Positions 15,169 through 26,046 of a DNA stretch of 64,000 nucleotides are shown here, one piece after another. The position numbers and the translations under genes are program-made. This DNA comes from VFMC01 sp046331225 (GTDB lineage Bacteria; Actinomycetota; Acidimicrobiia; Acidimicrobiales; Ilumatobacteraceae), in the NCBI GenBank assembly GCA_046331225.1, contig JAXLRF010000007.1:62001-126000 (forward strand), in the 5' to 3' direction. Position 1 is the first letter of the stretch. Every line of letters starts with the position of its first letter. The notes under the pieces were generated by a model. It saw nothing but the letters and a program-made list of their open reading frames with translations, made no database searches and was not told the origin of the DNA.

Positions 15169-17613
15169 ATGACCCGTCGCCGTCTCCGTCGTGTCGCGTC
15201 CGCGCTCGCCGTCTCGATCGGCGCCGTCGCACCTGTCGTCGCGGCCGTTGCGGTGGTGACGGTGGCCGTGCCGGTGGCCGTGCCGGCGGCGCACGCCGCC
15301 GTGTCGACACTCGAGCTCGAAGGCCACGGCAACGGTCACGGCATCGGGATGAGCCAGTGGGGTGCCTACGGCTACGCCGCCGACTTCGGCTGGTCGGCAG
15401 CGCAGATCCTCGACCACTACTACGGCGGCACGGTGATGGGGACGACCGACGCGACGTCGATCACCGTGCGCCTCATGAACCTCGACGACCAGCAGACCGC
15501 AGTGGTGCACGACAAGGGTGCGCTGGTGGTGGACGGTGTGCCCGGTGGTCCGTGGCGCAGCGTGGTCGTGCGCGAGGTGGCCGACCGGAACTACGGCGTG
15601 TGGGTACGCACCGACGCGAGCGTGTGCCCCGCTGCGTCGGACACGTTGGCGTCGGGGTGGACCCTCGTGGCGACCGGCCTGTCGTCGGTGAACGTGCGAC
15701 CGAGCACCGACACCTCGGCGAGCGCCGATGTCACCGACCTGGCGGCGGTGTGCGAACCGGCGGGCAAGGTGCGCTACTACCGCGGTGTCATCCGGGCCGC
15801 CAACGGCACCGACGGCGAGAACCGCACGGTCAACGAGGTGCCGCTCGAGCAGTACCTGCGCGTGGTGGTGGCGTCGGAGATGTCGCCGTCGTGGGCGGCG
15901 AGGGGATCGGCGGCGCTGCAGGCGCAGGCCGTGGCGGCCCGCAGCTTCGCGCTCGCCGAGAACCGCTACTCGTACGCGAAGACCTGCGACCAGATCTGCC
16001 AGTACTACCCGGCCGCCGCCTGGCGCACGGGCGTGAGCGGGGCGCTCACCCGCACCGAGTACGCATCCACCGATGCCGCCGTGTCGTCGACGGCTGGTCA
16101 GGTGCGTCGCGTGGGCAGCACGTCGGGCCCGATCGCACTCACGATGTTCTCGTCGTCGTCGGGGGGCTGGACGGCGGCGAGCACGCTGCCGTTCCCGGCG
16201 GTCGAAGACCTGGGCGATGCCACGTCGGGCAACCCGTACCACACGTGGCGGGCCTCGATCTCGGCCGCGACGATCACCAAGGCCTGGCCCTCGATCGGTG
16301 AGTTCACCGGCATCACCGTGCTCACCCGGTCGGGTCAGGGCGACTGGGGCGGTCGGGTGCTGACGATGACGGTGGACGGCACGGCTGGTTCGGTGGCAGT
16401 GAGCGGCGACACGTTCCGGCGCACGGTCGGCATGCGGTCGAACTGGTTCGGTGCTGCGGGTGCGGGCGCCGTGACCGACCCGTGCGAGGGTCGCACCGAA
16501 CCGCCGATCGGCGCGACGCCCGCGCCCGCGGCGGCGGCCCGGTTCGAACCGAACGTGCCGGTGCGACTGATCGACACGCGCGACGGCACGGGCACGATCG
16601 CCCGACCGCTCGCGGGCGGCTGCACGTTGCAGATCACCCCCGAGGTGCCGGCGGGCACGACGGCGGTGTCGGTGAACGTGGTCACCGTCGACCCGGTCGC
16701 GCAGGGCTACGTGACGGTGTACCCGTGCGGCATCGCCCGCCCCGTCACGTCGGCGGTGCAGAGCCAGGTCGGCCGGATCGTGAGCGGGTCGGCGATCGTG
16801 CCGCTCGGTGCCGACGGCAGCTTCTGCTTGTTCAGCAACACCACCACCGAGATCGTGGTCGACCTGAACGGCACGTTCGCACCGGCGGCGAGCGCTCGAT
16901 ACGAGCCGATGGTCACCCAGCGGCGGTTCGACAGCCGTTCGTCGGGCCGCATGCTCGCCGCCGGCGAGGTGGTGCGGGTGCACACGCGTGGGTACGGCGG
17001 GGGAGCGGCCGATTCGACGGCGGCCTCGGTGACGATCCACGGTCTCGATGCGGCGGCGTCCGGGTTCGTGACGGCGTGGCCGTGCGACAGCCCGCGACCG
17101 TGGGCCAGTTCGGCCAACGTGATGGTCGGGTCGTCGATCTCGAACGAGGTCGACGTCGCCGTCGGCCCGACGGGTGAGGTGTGCTTCTACGTGAGCGCGC
17201 CGATGCACCTGGCGATCGATCTCAACGGCTGGTACGGGCCGTCGGCCACCACCGACTACCACGCGGTCACCCCGTTCCGCCTGGCCGACACCCGCATCGG
17301 GCAGGGCTTCCCGAGCCGGTTCACGCGCAACGTCACCCAGGGCATCCAGGTGGCCGGCGTCGGCGGATTGCCGCCGGCCGGCGCCGTGCGAGCGGTGGCG
17401 GCGCAGTTCACCGCGGTCGACGAGGCCTCGAACGGCTGGGTGACGGTGCACCCGTGCCTGGCGAAGGTGCCCGATCTGTCGATGTTGCGCTACCAGACGC
17501 GCACCAACGCCGCCGTGCTGGTGAACTCGGTGCTCTCCGACACGGGGCGTTGGTGTGTCACCACCAGCTCGACCACGCAGCTCGTGGTCGACGTGAGTGG
17601 CTGGTTCGGCTGA
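15169..17613 (+). CDS. Secreted SpoIID/LytB-domain protein with three C-terminal surface modules
   Basis: The 814-residue protein has a signal peptide (AHA near residue 44), then GHGNGHGIGMSQWGAYGYA and VNEVPLEQYLRVVVASEM...ALQAQAVAARSFA, the signature of SpoIID/LytB domains that act on peptidoglycan (lytic transglycosylase or amidase enhancer). From about residue 457 come three modules of about 115 residues, each opening with a [RF]xxDTR/DSR motif and closing with a VDLNG- or VDVSGWF-type strand. Similar modules occur in the protein at 31343. GAGAAT (15157-15162) is 6 bases before ATG 15169. It probably acts in the cell wall outside the membrane. Confidence 0.85.
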   Translation: MTRRRLRRVASALAVSIGAVAPVVAAVAVVTVAVPVAVPAAHAAVSTLELEGHGNGHGIGMSQWGAYGYAADFGWSAAQILDHYYGGTVMGTTDATSITVRLMNLDDQQTAVVHDKGALVVDGVPGGPWRSVVVREVADRNYGVWVRTDASVCPAASDTLASGWTLVATGLSSVNVRPSTDTSASADVTDLAAVCEPAGKVRYYRGVIRAANGTDGENRTVNEVPLEQYLRVVVASEMSPSWAARGSAALQAQAVAARSFALAENRYSYAKTCDQICQYYPAAAWRTGVSGALTRTEYASTDAAVSSTAGQVRRVGSTSGPIALTMFSSSSGGWTAASTLPFPAVEDLGDATSGNPYHTWRASISAATITKAWPSIGEFTGITVLTRSGQGDWGGRVLTMTVDGTAGSVAVSGDTFRRTVGMRSNWFGAAGAGAVTDPCEGRTEPPIGATPAPAAAARFEPNVPVRLIDTRDGTGTIARPLAGGCTLQITPEVPAGTTAVSVNVVTVDPVAQGYVTVYPCGIARPVTSAVQSQVGRIVSGSAIVPLGADGSFCLFSNTTTEIVVDLNGTFAPAASARYEPMVTQRRFDSRSSGRMLAAGEVVRVHTRGYGGGAADSTAASVTIHGLDAAASGFVTAWPCDSPRPWASSANVMVGSSISNEVDVAVGPTGEVCFYVSAPMHLAIDLNGWYGPSATTDYHAVTPFRLADTRIGQGFPSRFTRNVTQGIQVAGVGGLPPAGAVRAVAAQFTAVDEASNGWVTVHPCLAKVPDLSMLRYQTRTNAAVLVNSVLSDTGRWCVTTSSTTQLVVDVSGWFG

Positions 17614-17640
17614 CCGGCGCGTGAGCGCCGTGGGGTCAGC
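17609..17640. terminator. Hairpin terminator between convergent genes
   Basis: GCTGACC (17609-17615) pairs with GGTCAGC (17634-17640), and inside it GGCGC (17616-17620) pairs with GCGCC (17625-17629) around GTGA. The structure overlaps the stop codon of the SpoIID-type gene and precedes the end of the opposite-strand gene at 17659. Confidence 0.65.
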
Positions 17641-17658
17641 TGCGTGATCGGTGCGTGA

Positions 17659-18141
17659 TCAGGCGGCGTTGACGAGCAGGCCGCGCACCTGCTTGCGGGC
17701 GGCCTTGGCCACCTCGTGCGCCTGGCCGAGCAGCTGGCCGGCCTGCTCGGGCAGACGGTCGCCGAGCGCCTCGACGGCCTCGTCGATCTTGCCCTCGAGC
17801 TGGTCGAGGCGGGTGTCGAGCTGACCGAAGCGGGTCTCGAGCGCCTTGACGAGCTCGTCGACCTGATCCTTGCCGAGGCCGAGCTGCTTGCTCACCTCGT
17901 GGTCGGCGAGCTTCGCGGTGAGCTCGCGCCGGCGCACCTGCGCCTGCTGGACGGTGAGCACGCCGAAGCCGATCACGACGTAGGCGGCGTCGCGGAGCAC
18001 GCCGAGCACCTTGTCGGTGTCGATGCCGGCGACCTCGAGCTTCGAGAGGTCGAGCTTGGTGAGGTCGAGCTTGGTGACGTCGAGCTTCGAGAGGTCGAGC
18101 TTCGAGAAGTCGATCGAGGGGAAGGTCGGGAAGGTGGGCAC
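17659..18141 (-). CDS. Small protein with pentad repeats, hydrophobic helix and coiled coil
   Basis: The 160-residue protein starts VPTFPTFPSIDF and then repeats five-residue units (IDFSK, LDLSK, LDVTK, LDLTK, LDLSK, LEVAG), resembling a short pentapeptide-repeat run. A hydrophobic stretch (AAYVVIGFGVLTVQQAQ) and a charged, heptad-like C-terminal half that could form a coiled coil follow. It looks like a membrane- or granule-surface protein (phasin-like), but I cannot name a family. GTG 18141 is set by an AGGAG site (caggagtcccccgtg); a full promoter lies upstream at 18202-18230. Confidence 0.72.
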   Translation of the reverse strand: MPTFPTFPSIDFSKLDLSKLDVTKLDLTKLDLSKLEVAGIDTDKVLGVLRDAAYVVIGFGVLTVQQAQVRRRELTAKLADHEVSKQLGLGKDQVDELVKALETRFGQLDTRLDQLEGKIDEAVEALGDRLPEQAGQLLGQAHEVAKAARKQVRGLLVNAA

Positions 18142-18201
18142 GGGGGACTCCTGTGTCGAGCGGGCGGGCCGTCCGGCGGGGGGACCGGACGATGTGCGAA
18201 C

Positions 18202-18230
18202 ACCATAGCGCACAGTGCTAGCAATTGCAA
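18202..18230 (-). promoter_or_regulatory. Sigma-70-type promoter for the 17659-18141 gene
   Basis: On the minus strand TTGCAA (18225-18230) and TATGGT (18202-18207) are separated by exactly 17 bases. This is one of few places in the window with both a recognisable -35 and -10. Start of transcription near 18195 would give a leader of about 54 nt containing the AGGAG ribosome site. Confidence 0.65.
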
Positions 18231-18311
18231 GCACGTGACGCACGGGTCGCCCGGATCCGCGAGCACGGCTGACCCGTCCGACGAGGGTCGCACCGCTAGC
18301 CTCGCATGCTC

Positions 18312-21300
18312 GTGGAACCCGCCGGCCCGCTCGCACCGCCCGTCGTGGCCGTGATGGTGGTCCACGATCCCGAGCAGTTCCACGGCGGCACCTGGTTCGA
18401 CGAGGTGCTGGTCGGTCTCGCCCGCCAGGACTACGCCAACCTGAAGACCCTGGTGCTGCTCACCGGCGACCCCGGCGACCTCGCCGCCCGCATCGCCGCC
18501 GCCGTGCCCCGGGCCTTCGTGCGGGCGGTCGACGCCGGCGACTCCTTCGGCCGCACCGCCAACGAGGTGCTCCGACTCGTCGAGGGCGACAACGGCTTCT
18601 TCTGCTTCCTGCACGACGACGTCGCCCTCGAACCCGACGCGATCCGCGTGCTCGTCGAGGAGATGTACCGCTCGAACGCCGGCGTGGTGGGTCCGAAGCT
18701 CGTCGAGTGGACCGATCCCACCGTGCTCCAGCACGTCGGCTACGCGGTCGACCGCTTCGGCGAGGTCGACACGCTGGTCGAGCCGGGCGAAACCGACCAG
18801 GAGCAGCACGACGCCGTCCGCGACGTGTTCGCGCTGCCCTCGGCGTGCCTGCTCGTGCGTGCCGACCTGTTCCGCAGCCTCGGCGGGTTCGATCCCGACA
18901 TCTCGTTCCACGGCGAGGACGTCGACCTGTGCTGGCGAGCACACCACCAGGGAGCCCGTGTGCTCGTGGTGCCCTCGGCCAAGGCCCGCCACCTCGAGGC
19001 GCTCGAGCAGCGCCGCCCCGATCTCGACCACGAGGCGCTCCGCGCCCGCCACCGCGTGCGCACCGTCGCCGCACTCACGGGCATCCGGCGGCTCCCGCTG
19101 CTCACCGTGCAGCTCGTCCTGCTCACCGTCGCCCAGTTCGTCGTCGGCATCCTCACCGGCCGCGTCGCACGGGCCGTTGCCGGTGTGCGCGCCATGTTCT
19201 CGGTCGTCCCGCGGCTGCCGCGCATCCTGGCCCGCCGTCGGGCCGTCGCCGCCGGCCGCATCGTCCCCGACCGCGAGGTCACCGGTCTGCAGTTGCGCGG
19301 CAGCGCCCGGGTGGCCACCTGGTTGCGTTCGCGCGACGCTCGGCCGGACGCCCAGCGCGGCACCGGCCGTGTGTGGCGCGAGCGCGCCGGCGCATCCGGC
19401 GCGATCGGGTGGATCGCGATCGTCGCGTTCGTGCTGATCGGCAGCCGCGAGCTGCTCACCGGCGGCGTGCCGGCGATCGGCCAGTTCCTGTCGTTCGGCG
19501 ACAGCCCACGGCGCCTGCTCGACCAGTTCCTGTCGGGCTGGGATCCGCAGGGCCTCGGCCACACGGGCGCGTCGCCCACCGGGCTCGCGCTCATCGCCGT
19601 CGGCAGCACGATCACGTTGTTCCACACCGGCCTGTTCCACACGGTCGCCGTGGTGGGCCTGATCCTCGGCGGTGCGGCGGGGTTGTGGCGCCTCACCGGG
19701 GCGTTCAGCACCACCCGCGCGCGGCTCGGCAGCACGATCGTCTACGTCGGCGTGCCGCTGTCGGGTCAGCTGGTGTCGGTGGGTCGGTGGGGTGCCCTGC
19801 TGGTGTTCGCCGCGCTGCCGTGGTCGATCGACGCGATGCGCAGCTACGCCGGACTCGGGCCGGGTCCGCGCGACGAAGACGGCGAGCGGACGATCGGCTT
19901 CGGTGCCCGCCGCCACGTGCAGCTGCTGGCCGGTGGTGTGCTCGTCGCCGCGGTCGTCACCGCGTTCGAACCCGTCTATCCGGTGCTGATCGTGCTCGTC
20001 GCGGTGGTGATCACGCTCGGCACGCTCGTCACCGGTGCCCCGCTGATCGCGCCGGCCCGTCTGCTGATCGCAGGCGCTGCCGCGGCCGCCGGTGCGGTGG
20101 CGCTCGACCTGCCCTGGCTGATGCAGCTCGCGGGCGACGGCGGGTGGACGGCGATCGTCGGTCCGTCCACGCCGGGCGACCGGGGCAACTCGCTGCTCGA
20201 ACTCGCCACCTTCGACCTCGGCAACGGCCGCGCCGTGGTGCTCGCCGTGGCGCTGTACCTGCCGGTGCTCACCGCCGTGCTGCTCGGTCGAGGCTGGCGT
20301 TTCGGTTGGGCCGTGCGCGGTGCGCTGCTCGTGGTGACCTTCGGCTGGCTCGCCACGCTCGACGACGGCAACGCGTTGCCGATCCGTCTGCCCGAGGCCG
20401 GCATCCTGCTCGTGCCCGTGGCGGTGGGTGTGGCGATCGCCGCCGGTTGTGTGCTCGCCTCGTTCGAGCTCGACGTGCGCGGTGGCACCTTCGGGTGGCG
20501 CCAGCCGCTCGCGGTGCTGTCCACCGCAGCGGTCGTCGTCGGACTGGTGCCCGCGGCGTTCACGGTCGGCAGCGGCCGGTACGACACGCCGACCACCACC
20601 CTCGTCGATCTGCTCGGCCAGCTGCCCGACCCGCAGGACTCCGGCGACTACCGCGTGCTCTGGGTGGGGTCGCAGCAGGTGTTGCCGGTGGCGCCGTGGG
20701 AGTACGCACCGGGCATCGGCTACGCGCTCACCGAGGGCCCGTCGGTCGACATCGGTGACGTGTTCCCCACGCGGCCGGGTGCGGGGTCGGGTCTGGTCCG
20801 GCTCACGCTCGACGCGATCGCGACCGGCACGACCACCCGTGGCGGGCGGCTGCTCGCCCCGTTGGCGGTGCGCTACGTGGTGGTGCCGCTGGTCGACGGG
20901 GCCGTCAGCACCACCGACGAACCGGTCGAGCCGCCGGCCGGCCTGCTCGACGCGCTGGGCGACCAGCTCGATCTCGCCGAGGTGTACAGCCCGCCCAACT
21001 TCCTGGTGTACGAGAACCGGGCCTGGCTGCCGATGCGCAGCGAGCTCACGCCCTCGGGTGCCGAGGCGAGCCTCGACGCGGCTGCGTCCGCGTTGGCGCA
21101 GAGCGATCTCAGCGGTGCCACACCGATCATGGTGGGTGCCGATCACCTCGGGGCCGCGTCAGCCGAGGTGGCCGCCGGCACGGTGCACCTGGCGATCCCG
21201 CCCGACGACCGCTGGGAGCTGCGCCTCGACGGCCGGCCGGTCGAGCAGCGATCGGCGTTCGGCACCACGACGGCATTCGACGTCGACACCGCCGGCACCG

Positions 21301-21674
21301 TCACGCTCGAGTACCAGACCTCGCGCACCTACCACCTGGTGCTGCTCGCACAGCTGCTCGCCTGGTCGGTGGTCGGCGTCGCCGCCACCAGCGTGCGCCT
21401 GCGCCGTCCGCAGGCCCGGCCGCGTGCGGCCGTCGGCGCGGGGGAGCAGCCCGTGTTCACGATGGACCCGATGATCGGCACGCCGATGCCGAGCGAGGAG
21501 CTGGCCCACGAGCTGGCCGCCGACCCGGACGATCTCGACACGACCGGTGCCGCCACGCCGTCACTGACGTTCGACGCGTTCGCCGAGCCGCGGCCGGTCG
21601 AGGCCGATCAGCCCCAGCCCGTCGAGGCCGATCAGGCCGCAGCCGATGCGCCCGACGAGGAGGAACCGACGTGA
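18312..21674 (+). CDS. Large GT2 glycosyltransferase-membrane protein
   Basis: The 1,120-residue protein joins an N-terminal family 2 glycosyltransferase domain (FLHDDVALEPDAI with the Asp pair near 100, GGFDPDISFHGEDVDLCWR near 196-214) to a large part with about 12-14 membrane helices and a soluble domain near 760-1010, ending in an acidic tail with two PVEADQ repeats. It is likely a polyprenyl-linked-sugar or wall-glycan transferase, with product unknown. TAGCCT (18297-18302) is 9 bases from GTG 18312 but only 3 from ATG 18306, so GTG 18312 is preferred. The stop overlaps the next gene (GTGA). Confidence 0.85.
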   Translation: MEPAGPLAPPVVAVMVVHDPEQFHGGTWFDEVLVGLARQDYANLKTLVLLTGDPGDLAARIAAAVPRAFVRAVDAGDSFGRTANEVLRLVEGDNGFFCFLHDDVALEPDAIRVLVEEMYRSNAGVVGPKLVEWTDPTVLQHVGYAVDRFGEVDTLVEPGETDQEQHDAVRDVFALPSACLLVRADLFRSLGGFDPDISFHGEDVDLCWRAHHQGARVLVVPSAKARHLEALEQRRPDLDHEALRARHRVRTVAALTGIRRLPLLTVQLVLLTVAQFVVGILTGRVARAVAGVRAMFSVVPRLPRILARRRAVAAGRIVPDREVTGLQLRGSARVATWLRSRDARPDAQRGTGRVWRERAGASGAIGWIAIVAFVLIGSRELLTGGVPAIGQFLSFGDSPRRLLDQFLSGWDPQGLGHTGASPTGLALIAVGSTITLFHTGLFHTVAVVGLILGGAAGLWRLTGAFSTTRARLGSTIVYVGVPLSGQLVSVGRWGALLVFAALPWSIDAMRSYAGLGPGPRDEDGERTIGFGARRHVQLLAGGVLVAAVVTAFEPVYPVLIVLVAVVITLGTLVTGAPLIAPARLLIAGAAAAAGAVALDLPWLMQLAGDGGWTAIVGPSTPGDRGNSLLELATFDLGNGRAVVLAVALYLPVLTAVLLGRGWRFGWAVRGALLVVTFGWLATLDDGNALPIRLPEAGILLVPVAVGVAIAAGCVLASFELDVRGGTFGWRQPLAVLSTAAVVVGLVPAAFTVGSGRYDTPTTTLVDLLGQLPDPQDSGDYRVLWVGSQQVLPVAPWEYAPGIGYALTEGPSVDIGDVFPTRPGAGSGLVRLTLDAIATGTTTRGGRLLAPLAVRYVVVPLVDGAVSTTDEPVEPPAGLLDALGDQLDLAEVYSPPNFLVYENRAWLPMRSELTPSGAEASLDAAASALAQSDLSGATPIMVGADHLGAASAEVAAGTVHLAIPPDDRWELRLDGRPVEQRSAFGTTTAFDVDTAGTVTLEYQTSRTYHLVLLAQLLAWSVVGVAATSVRLRRPQARPRAAVGAGEQPVFTMDPMIGTPMPSEELAHELAADPDDLDTTGAATPSLTFDAFAEPRPVEADQPQPVEADQAAADAPDEEEPT

Positions 21675-23107
21675 GGCCGCTGCGTCCCCTCGCCGGTCTC
21701 GTCGTCGCGGTCGCCCTGGCCGGGCTCGGGCTCACGGCGCGCGACGAGCCGGTGGTCGTCGACCCCGTGTTCGCCGATCTCGGCAACCCGACGATGCCCT
21801 TCGTGCCCAACGGTTCGTTCATCACGTCGAGCTGGTTCTGCCCGGGTGTCCCGAGCGGCGCCAGCGACCTGGGTGGCACGTTGTCGATCACCAACACCGC
21901 CGACGAACCGATCGCCGGGCGGGTCACGGCGTTCACCACCGACCCCAACCAGGCCCCGGTCGACCAGCCGGTCAACGTCGCGCCGCGCTCGACCTCGACG
22001 ATCGATCTCGGCGCGCTGCAGCCCACCGGAACGTTCGTGTCGGCGTTGGTCGAGATCGACGGCGGTGGTGGGTTCGTCGAGCAGCGTGCCGTGCACCCTG
22101 CGGGCGACTCGGTGTCGGCCTGTGCCAACGCGGCGTCGTCCAACTGGTGGTTCGCCGATGGGTTCACCGTCGACGACAGCACCGAGCGCCTGGTGCTCAC
22201 CAACCCGTATCCCGACGCGGCGATCGTCGACATCCGCTTCGTCACCACCGACGGCATCCGCCGCCCGTCACGACTGCAGGGCTACCCGGTGCCGGGCAAC
22301 TCGGTGCAGGTGGTCACCCTCGGCGAGCTCGGGGCGCGCGACGAGCCGATCCTGGCCGCCCAGGTGTCGGCCTCGCGCGGGCGTGTGGTGGTCGGTCGGG
22401 CGCAGAACTACGTGGGCGGCGGACGTGTGGGCTTCGCGATGACGCTGGGTGCCCCCTCGCTGTCGAGCCAGTACTACTTCGCCGACGGCGAGACCGGTCA
22501 GGGCATCACCGAGCAGTACGCGATCTACAACCCCACCGACACCGACGTCACCGTCGACGCCGTGTTCCTCGGTCTGCCGGCGTCGCCCGACTTCCTCAAC
22601 GACACCCAGGTCGCGGTGCCGGCCGGACGCGTCGTCATCCTCGACACGGCCGACGTCGAGAACCTGCCGACCGGCCGTCACGGCGCGGTGTTCTCGACCT
22701 TCGCCGGCGACTCGATCGTGGTCGAGCGGGTGATCAGCCGGCCGGCCGGCAACAGCGTCGCCACCTCGGTGGTGATGGGCTCGCCGCCCAACCTGGCGTC
22801 CACGCGATGGTCGGCGTCGATCGGCACCGACACGGCCACCGATGCAGCGTTGGTGGTGCTCAACGTCGACAGCGTCGACACCACCGTGACCGTCAGCGCA
22901 CTCGGCCCCGGTGGTCTCGTCCCGGTGCCCGGGCTCGAGGCGCTGCCGTTGCCCGCGGGCGGCATCGTCACCGTGCCCTTCGACGACCCGTCGGTGCTCG
23001 GGAAGGCGTTCGTGGTCAGCAGCGGGCAGCGCATCTTCGTCGAGCGCAGCCTGCCTCGCGGTCACGACCTCGACGGCCGGTCGGGTTCGTTCCTGCTCGC
23101 AGGCTGA
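21671..23107 (+). CDS. DUF5719-like secreted/membrane-tethered protein
   Basis: The 478-residue protein has an N-terminal hydrophobic segment (LAGLVVAVALAGLGL) and an outside region made of repeated beta-rich units (ITNTADEPIAGRV, LTNPYPDAAIVDI, IYNPTDTDVTV, VLNVDSVDTTV), probably Ig-like. A protein of this type downstream of a GT2 membrane protein is a known actinobacterial arrangement (DUF5719 family). The GTGA overlap with the GT2 gene indicates coupled translation and perhaps a complex. Function is unknown. Confidence 0.75.
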   Translation: MRPLRPLAGLVVAVALAGLGLTARDEPVVVDPVFADLGNPTMPFVPNGSFITSSWFCPGVPSGASDLGGTLSITNTADEPIAGRVTAFTTDPNQAPVDQPVNVAPRSTSTIDLGALQPTGTFVSALVEIDGGGGFVEQRAVHPAGDSVSACANAASSNWWFADGFTVDDSTERLVLTNPYPDAAIVDIRFVTTDGIRRPSRLQGYPVPGNSVQVVTLGELGARDEPILAAQVSASRGRVVVGRAQNYVGGGRVGFAMTLGAPSLSSQYYFADGETGQGITEQYAIYNPTDTDVTVDAVFLGLPASPDFLNDTQVAVPAGRVVILDTADVENLPTGRHGAVFSTFAGDSIVVERVISRPAGNSVATSVVMGSPPNLASTRWSASIGTDTATDAALVVLNVDSVDTTVTVSALGPGGLVPVPGLEALPLPAGGIVTVPFDDPSVLGKAFVVSSGQRIFVERSLPRGHDLDGRSGSFLLAG

Positions 23108-23141
23108 GCCGTCCCGGCGTCGATCTGGCAGGCTGACGGCG

Positions 23142-23615
23142 ATGGACCGACTTCTCCTCGCGCTCGCGATCGCCGCCGTCGCCGCGGTGGTGGCGCTGGT
23201 CGCCCGTCGCCGTCGCACGCCCGACGCACCGACCCAGACCGGGCACCACGTGCCCGACCAGCTCGACCTCGCCGACTTCCGTCCGCTCGTCGCGCCCGAG
23301 AGCGCCGACGCCGACTGGACCCTGGTGGTGTTCAGCTCGGCGACGTGTCACACGTGTGAGGAGATGGTGCACAAGGCGCAGCCGCTGGCGAGCCGTCACG
23401 TCGCGGTGATCGACGTCGAGTACGGCGCGCAGCGCCCGCTGCACGAGCGCTACCGGATCGACGCGGTGCCCACCACGGTGATCGCCGACCGTGAGGGTGT
23501 GGTGCGGGCGTCGTTCCTGGGTCGTGTCAGTGCGACCGACCTGTGGGCCGAGGTGGCAGAACTGCGAGAGCCCGGATCGCGCCCGCCCCGTCAGTGCGAC
23601 GGGCACGGTCACTGA
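23142..23615 (+). CDS. Membrane-tethered thioredoxin-like protein
   Basis: The 157-residue protein has one N-terminal helix (LLLALAIAAVAAVVALV), a linker, and a thioredoxin fold with the redox motif ATCHTCEE (Cys-His-Thr-Cys) and the cis-Pro segment DAVPTTVIAD. The domain is probably a disulfide oxidoreductase; with a basic RRRR after the helix the side of the membrane is uncertain. CAGGCT (23129-23134) lies 7 bases before the ATG. It ends HGH and converges with ftsH. Confidence 0.85.
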   Translation: MDRLLLALAIAAVAAVVALVARRRRTPDAPTQTGHHVPDQLDLADFRPLVAPESADADWTLVVFSSATCHTCEEMVHKAQPLASRHVAVIDVEYGAQRPLHERYRIDAVPTTVIADREGVVRASFLGRVSATDLWAEVAELREPGSRPPRQCDGHGH

Positions 23616-23624
23616 TCCGGGCTC
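23568..23624. terminator. Possible long-loop hairpin at the end of convergent genes
   Basis: GAGCCCGGATC (23568-23578), inside the last codons of the thioredoxin-like gene, is the exact complement of GATCCGGGCTC (23614-23624). The loop is 35 nt. It could terminate transcripts between this gene and ftsH, but the long loop makes it weak. Confidence 0.35.
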
Positions 23625-23655
23625 CTGGCGAGGCGGGCGTCGGCCCGCAGCGTGG

Positions 23656-25608
<1,953 letters not shown>

Positions 25609-25721
25609 GGACGTATGTTACGGCCATCCGGTCGCAGTGGGACGTCCGCACCCCCACGCAGCGTGGCCGCGACCATGTGGCATCCACCACTCATCCGGGA
25701 ACCATCAGTACCGTGTTCCGG
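25609..25721. promoter_or_regulatory. Divergent promoter region ftsH / DUF3499
   Basis: The 113-bp gap has TAACAT (25615-25620, minus strand) 6 bases from the ftsH ATG, and TACCGT (25709-25714, plus strand) 7 bases from the DUF3499 ATG. Neither start has a Shine-Dalgarno, so both look leaderless. No clear -35 boxes or operators are seen. Confidence 0.5.
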
Positions 25722-25958
25722 ATGTCCCGACAGTGCTCCCGCACCGGCTGCGCCGCCGTTGCCGAGGCCACGCTGACCTACCAGTACGGCCGCTCGCTCG
25801 TGTGGCTCGACGAGCTCACCGCCGAGCGCGACCCGCACGCGTACGACCTGTGCCGCCGTCACGCCGAGCGGCTCTCGGTGCCCAACGGCTGGCGACTCGA
25901 GGACCGACGGTCGCGTGGTCACCTCGTGGGCGCGGCGTCGCATCGCCTCGCCGGCTGA
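25722..25958 (+). CDS. DUF3499 family protein
   Basis: The 78-residue protein starts MSRQCSRTGC and has TLTYQYGRSLVWLD, the YDLCRRHAERL helix and an NGWRLEDRR end, matching actinobacterial DUF3499 (for example the mycobacterial gene near fbiA). Cys5, Cys10 and the C-x3-H pair (CRRH) could bind zinc, which is an inference. It is shorter than many relatives, which have longer tails. ATG 25722 is supported by TACCGT 7 bases upstream; the earlier frame to 25584 is judged non-coding. Function is unknown. Confidence 0.85.
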   Translation: MSRQCSRTGCAAVAEATLTYQYGRSLVWLDELTAERDPHAYDLCRRHAERLSVPNGWRLEDRRSRGHLVGAASHRLAG

Positions 25959-26046
25959 CCCGGCTCGCCGCGACCGACCAGAGCGCTCACGGGGCCGCTC
26001 GTCCGCGACCCGTCGCCGACGGAGCGGCTCGGTACCCTTGTCACTC

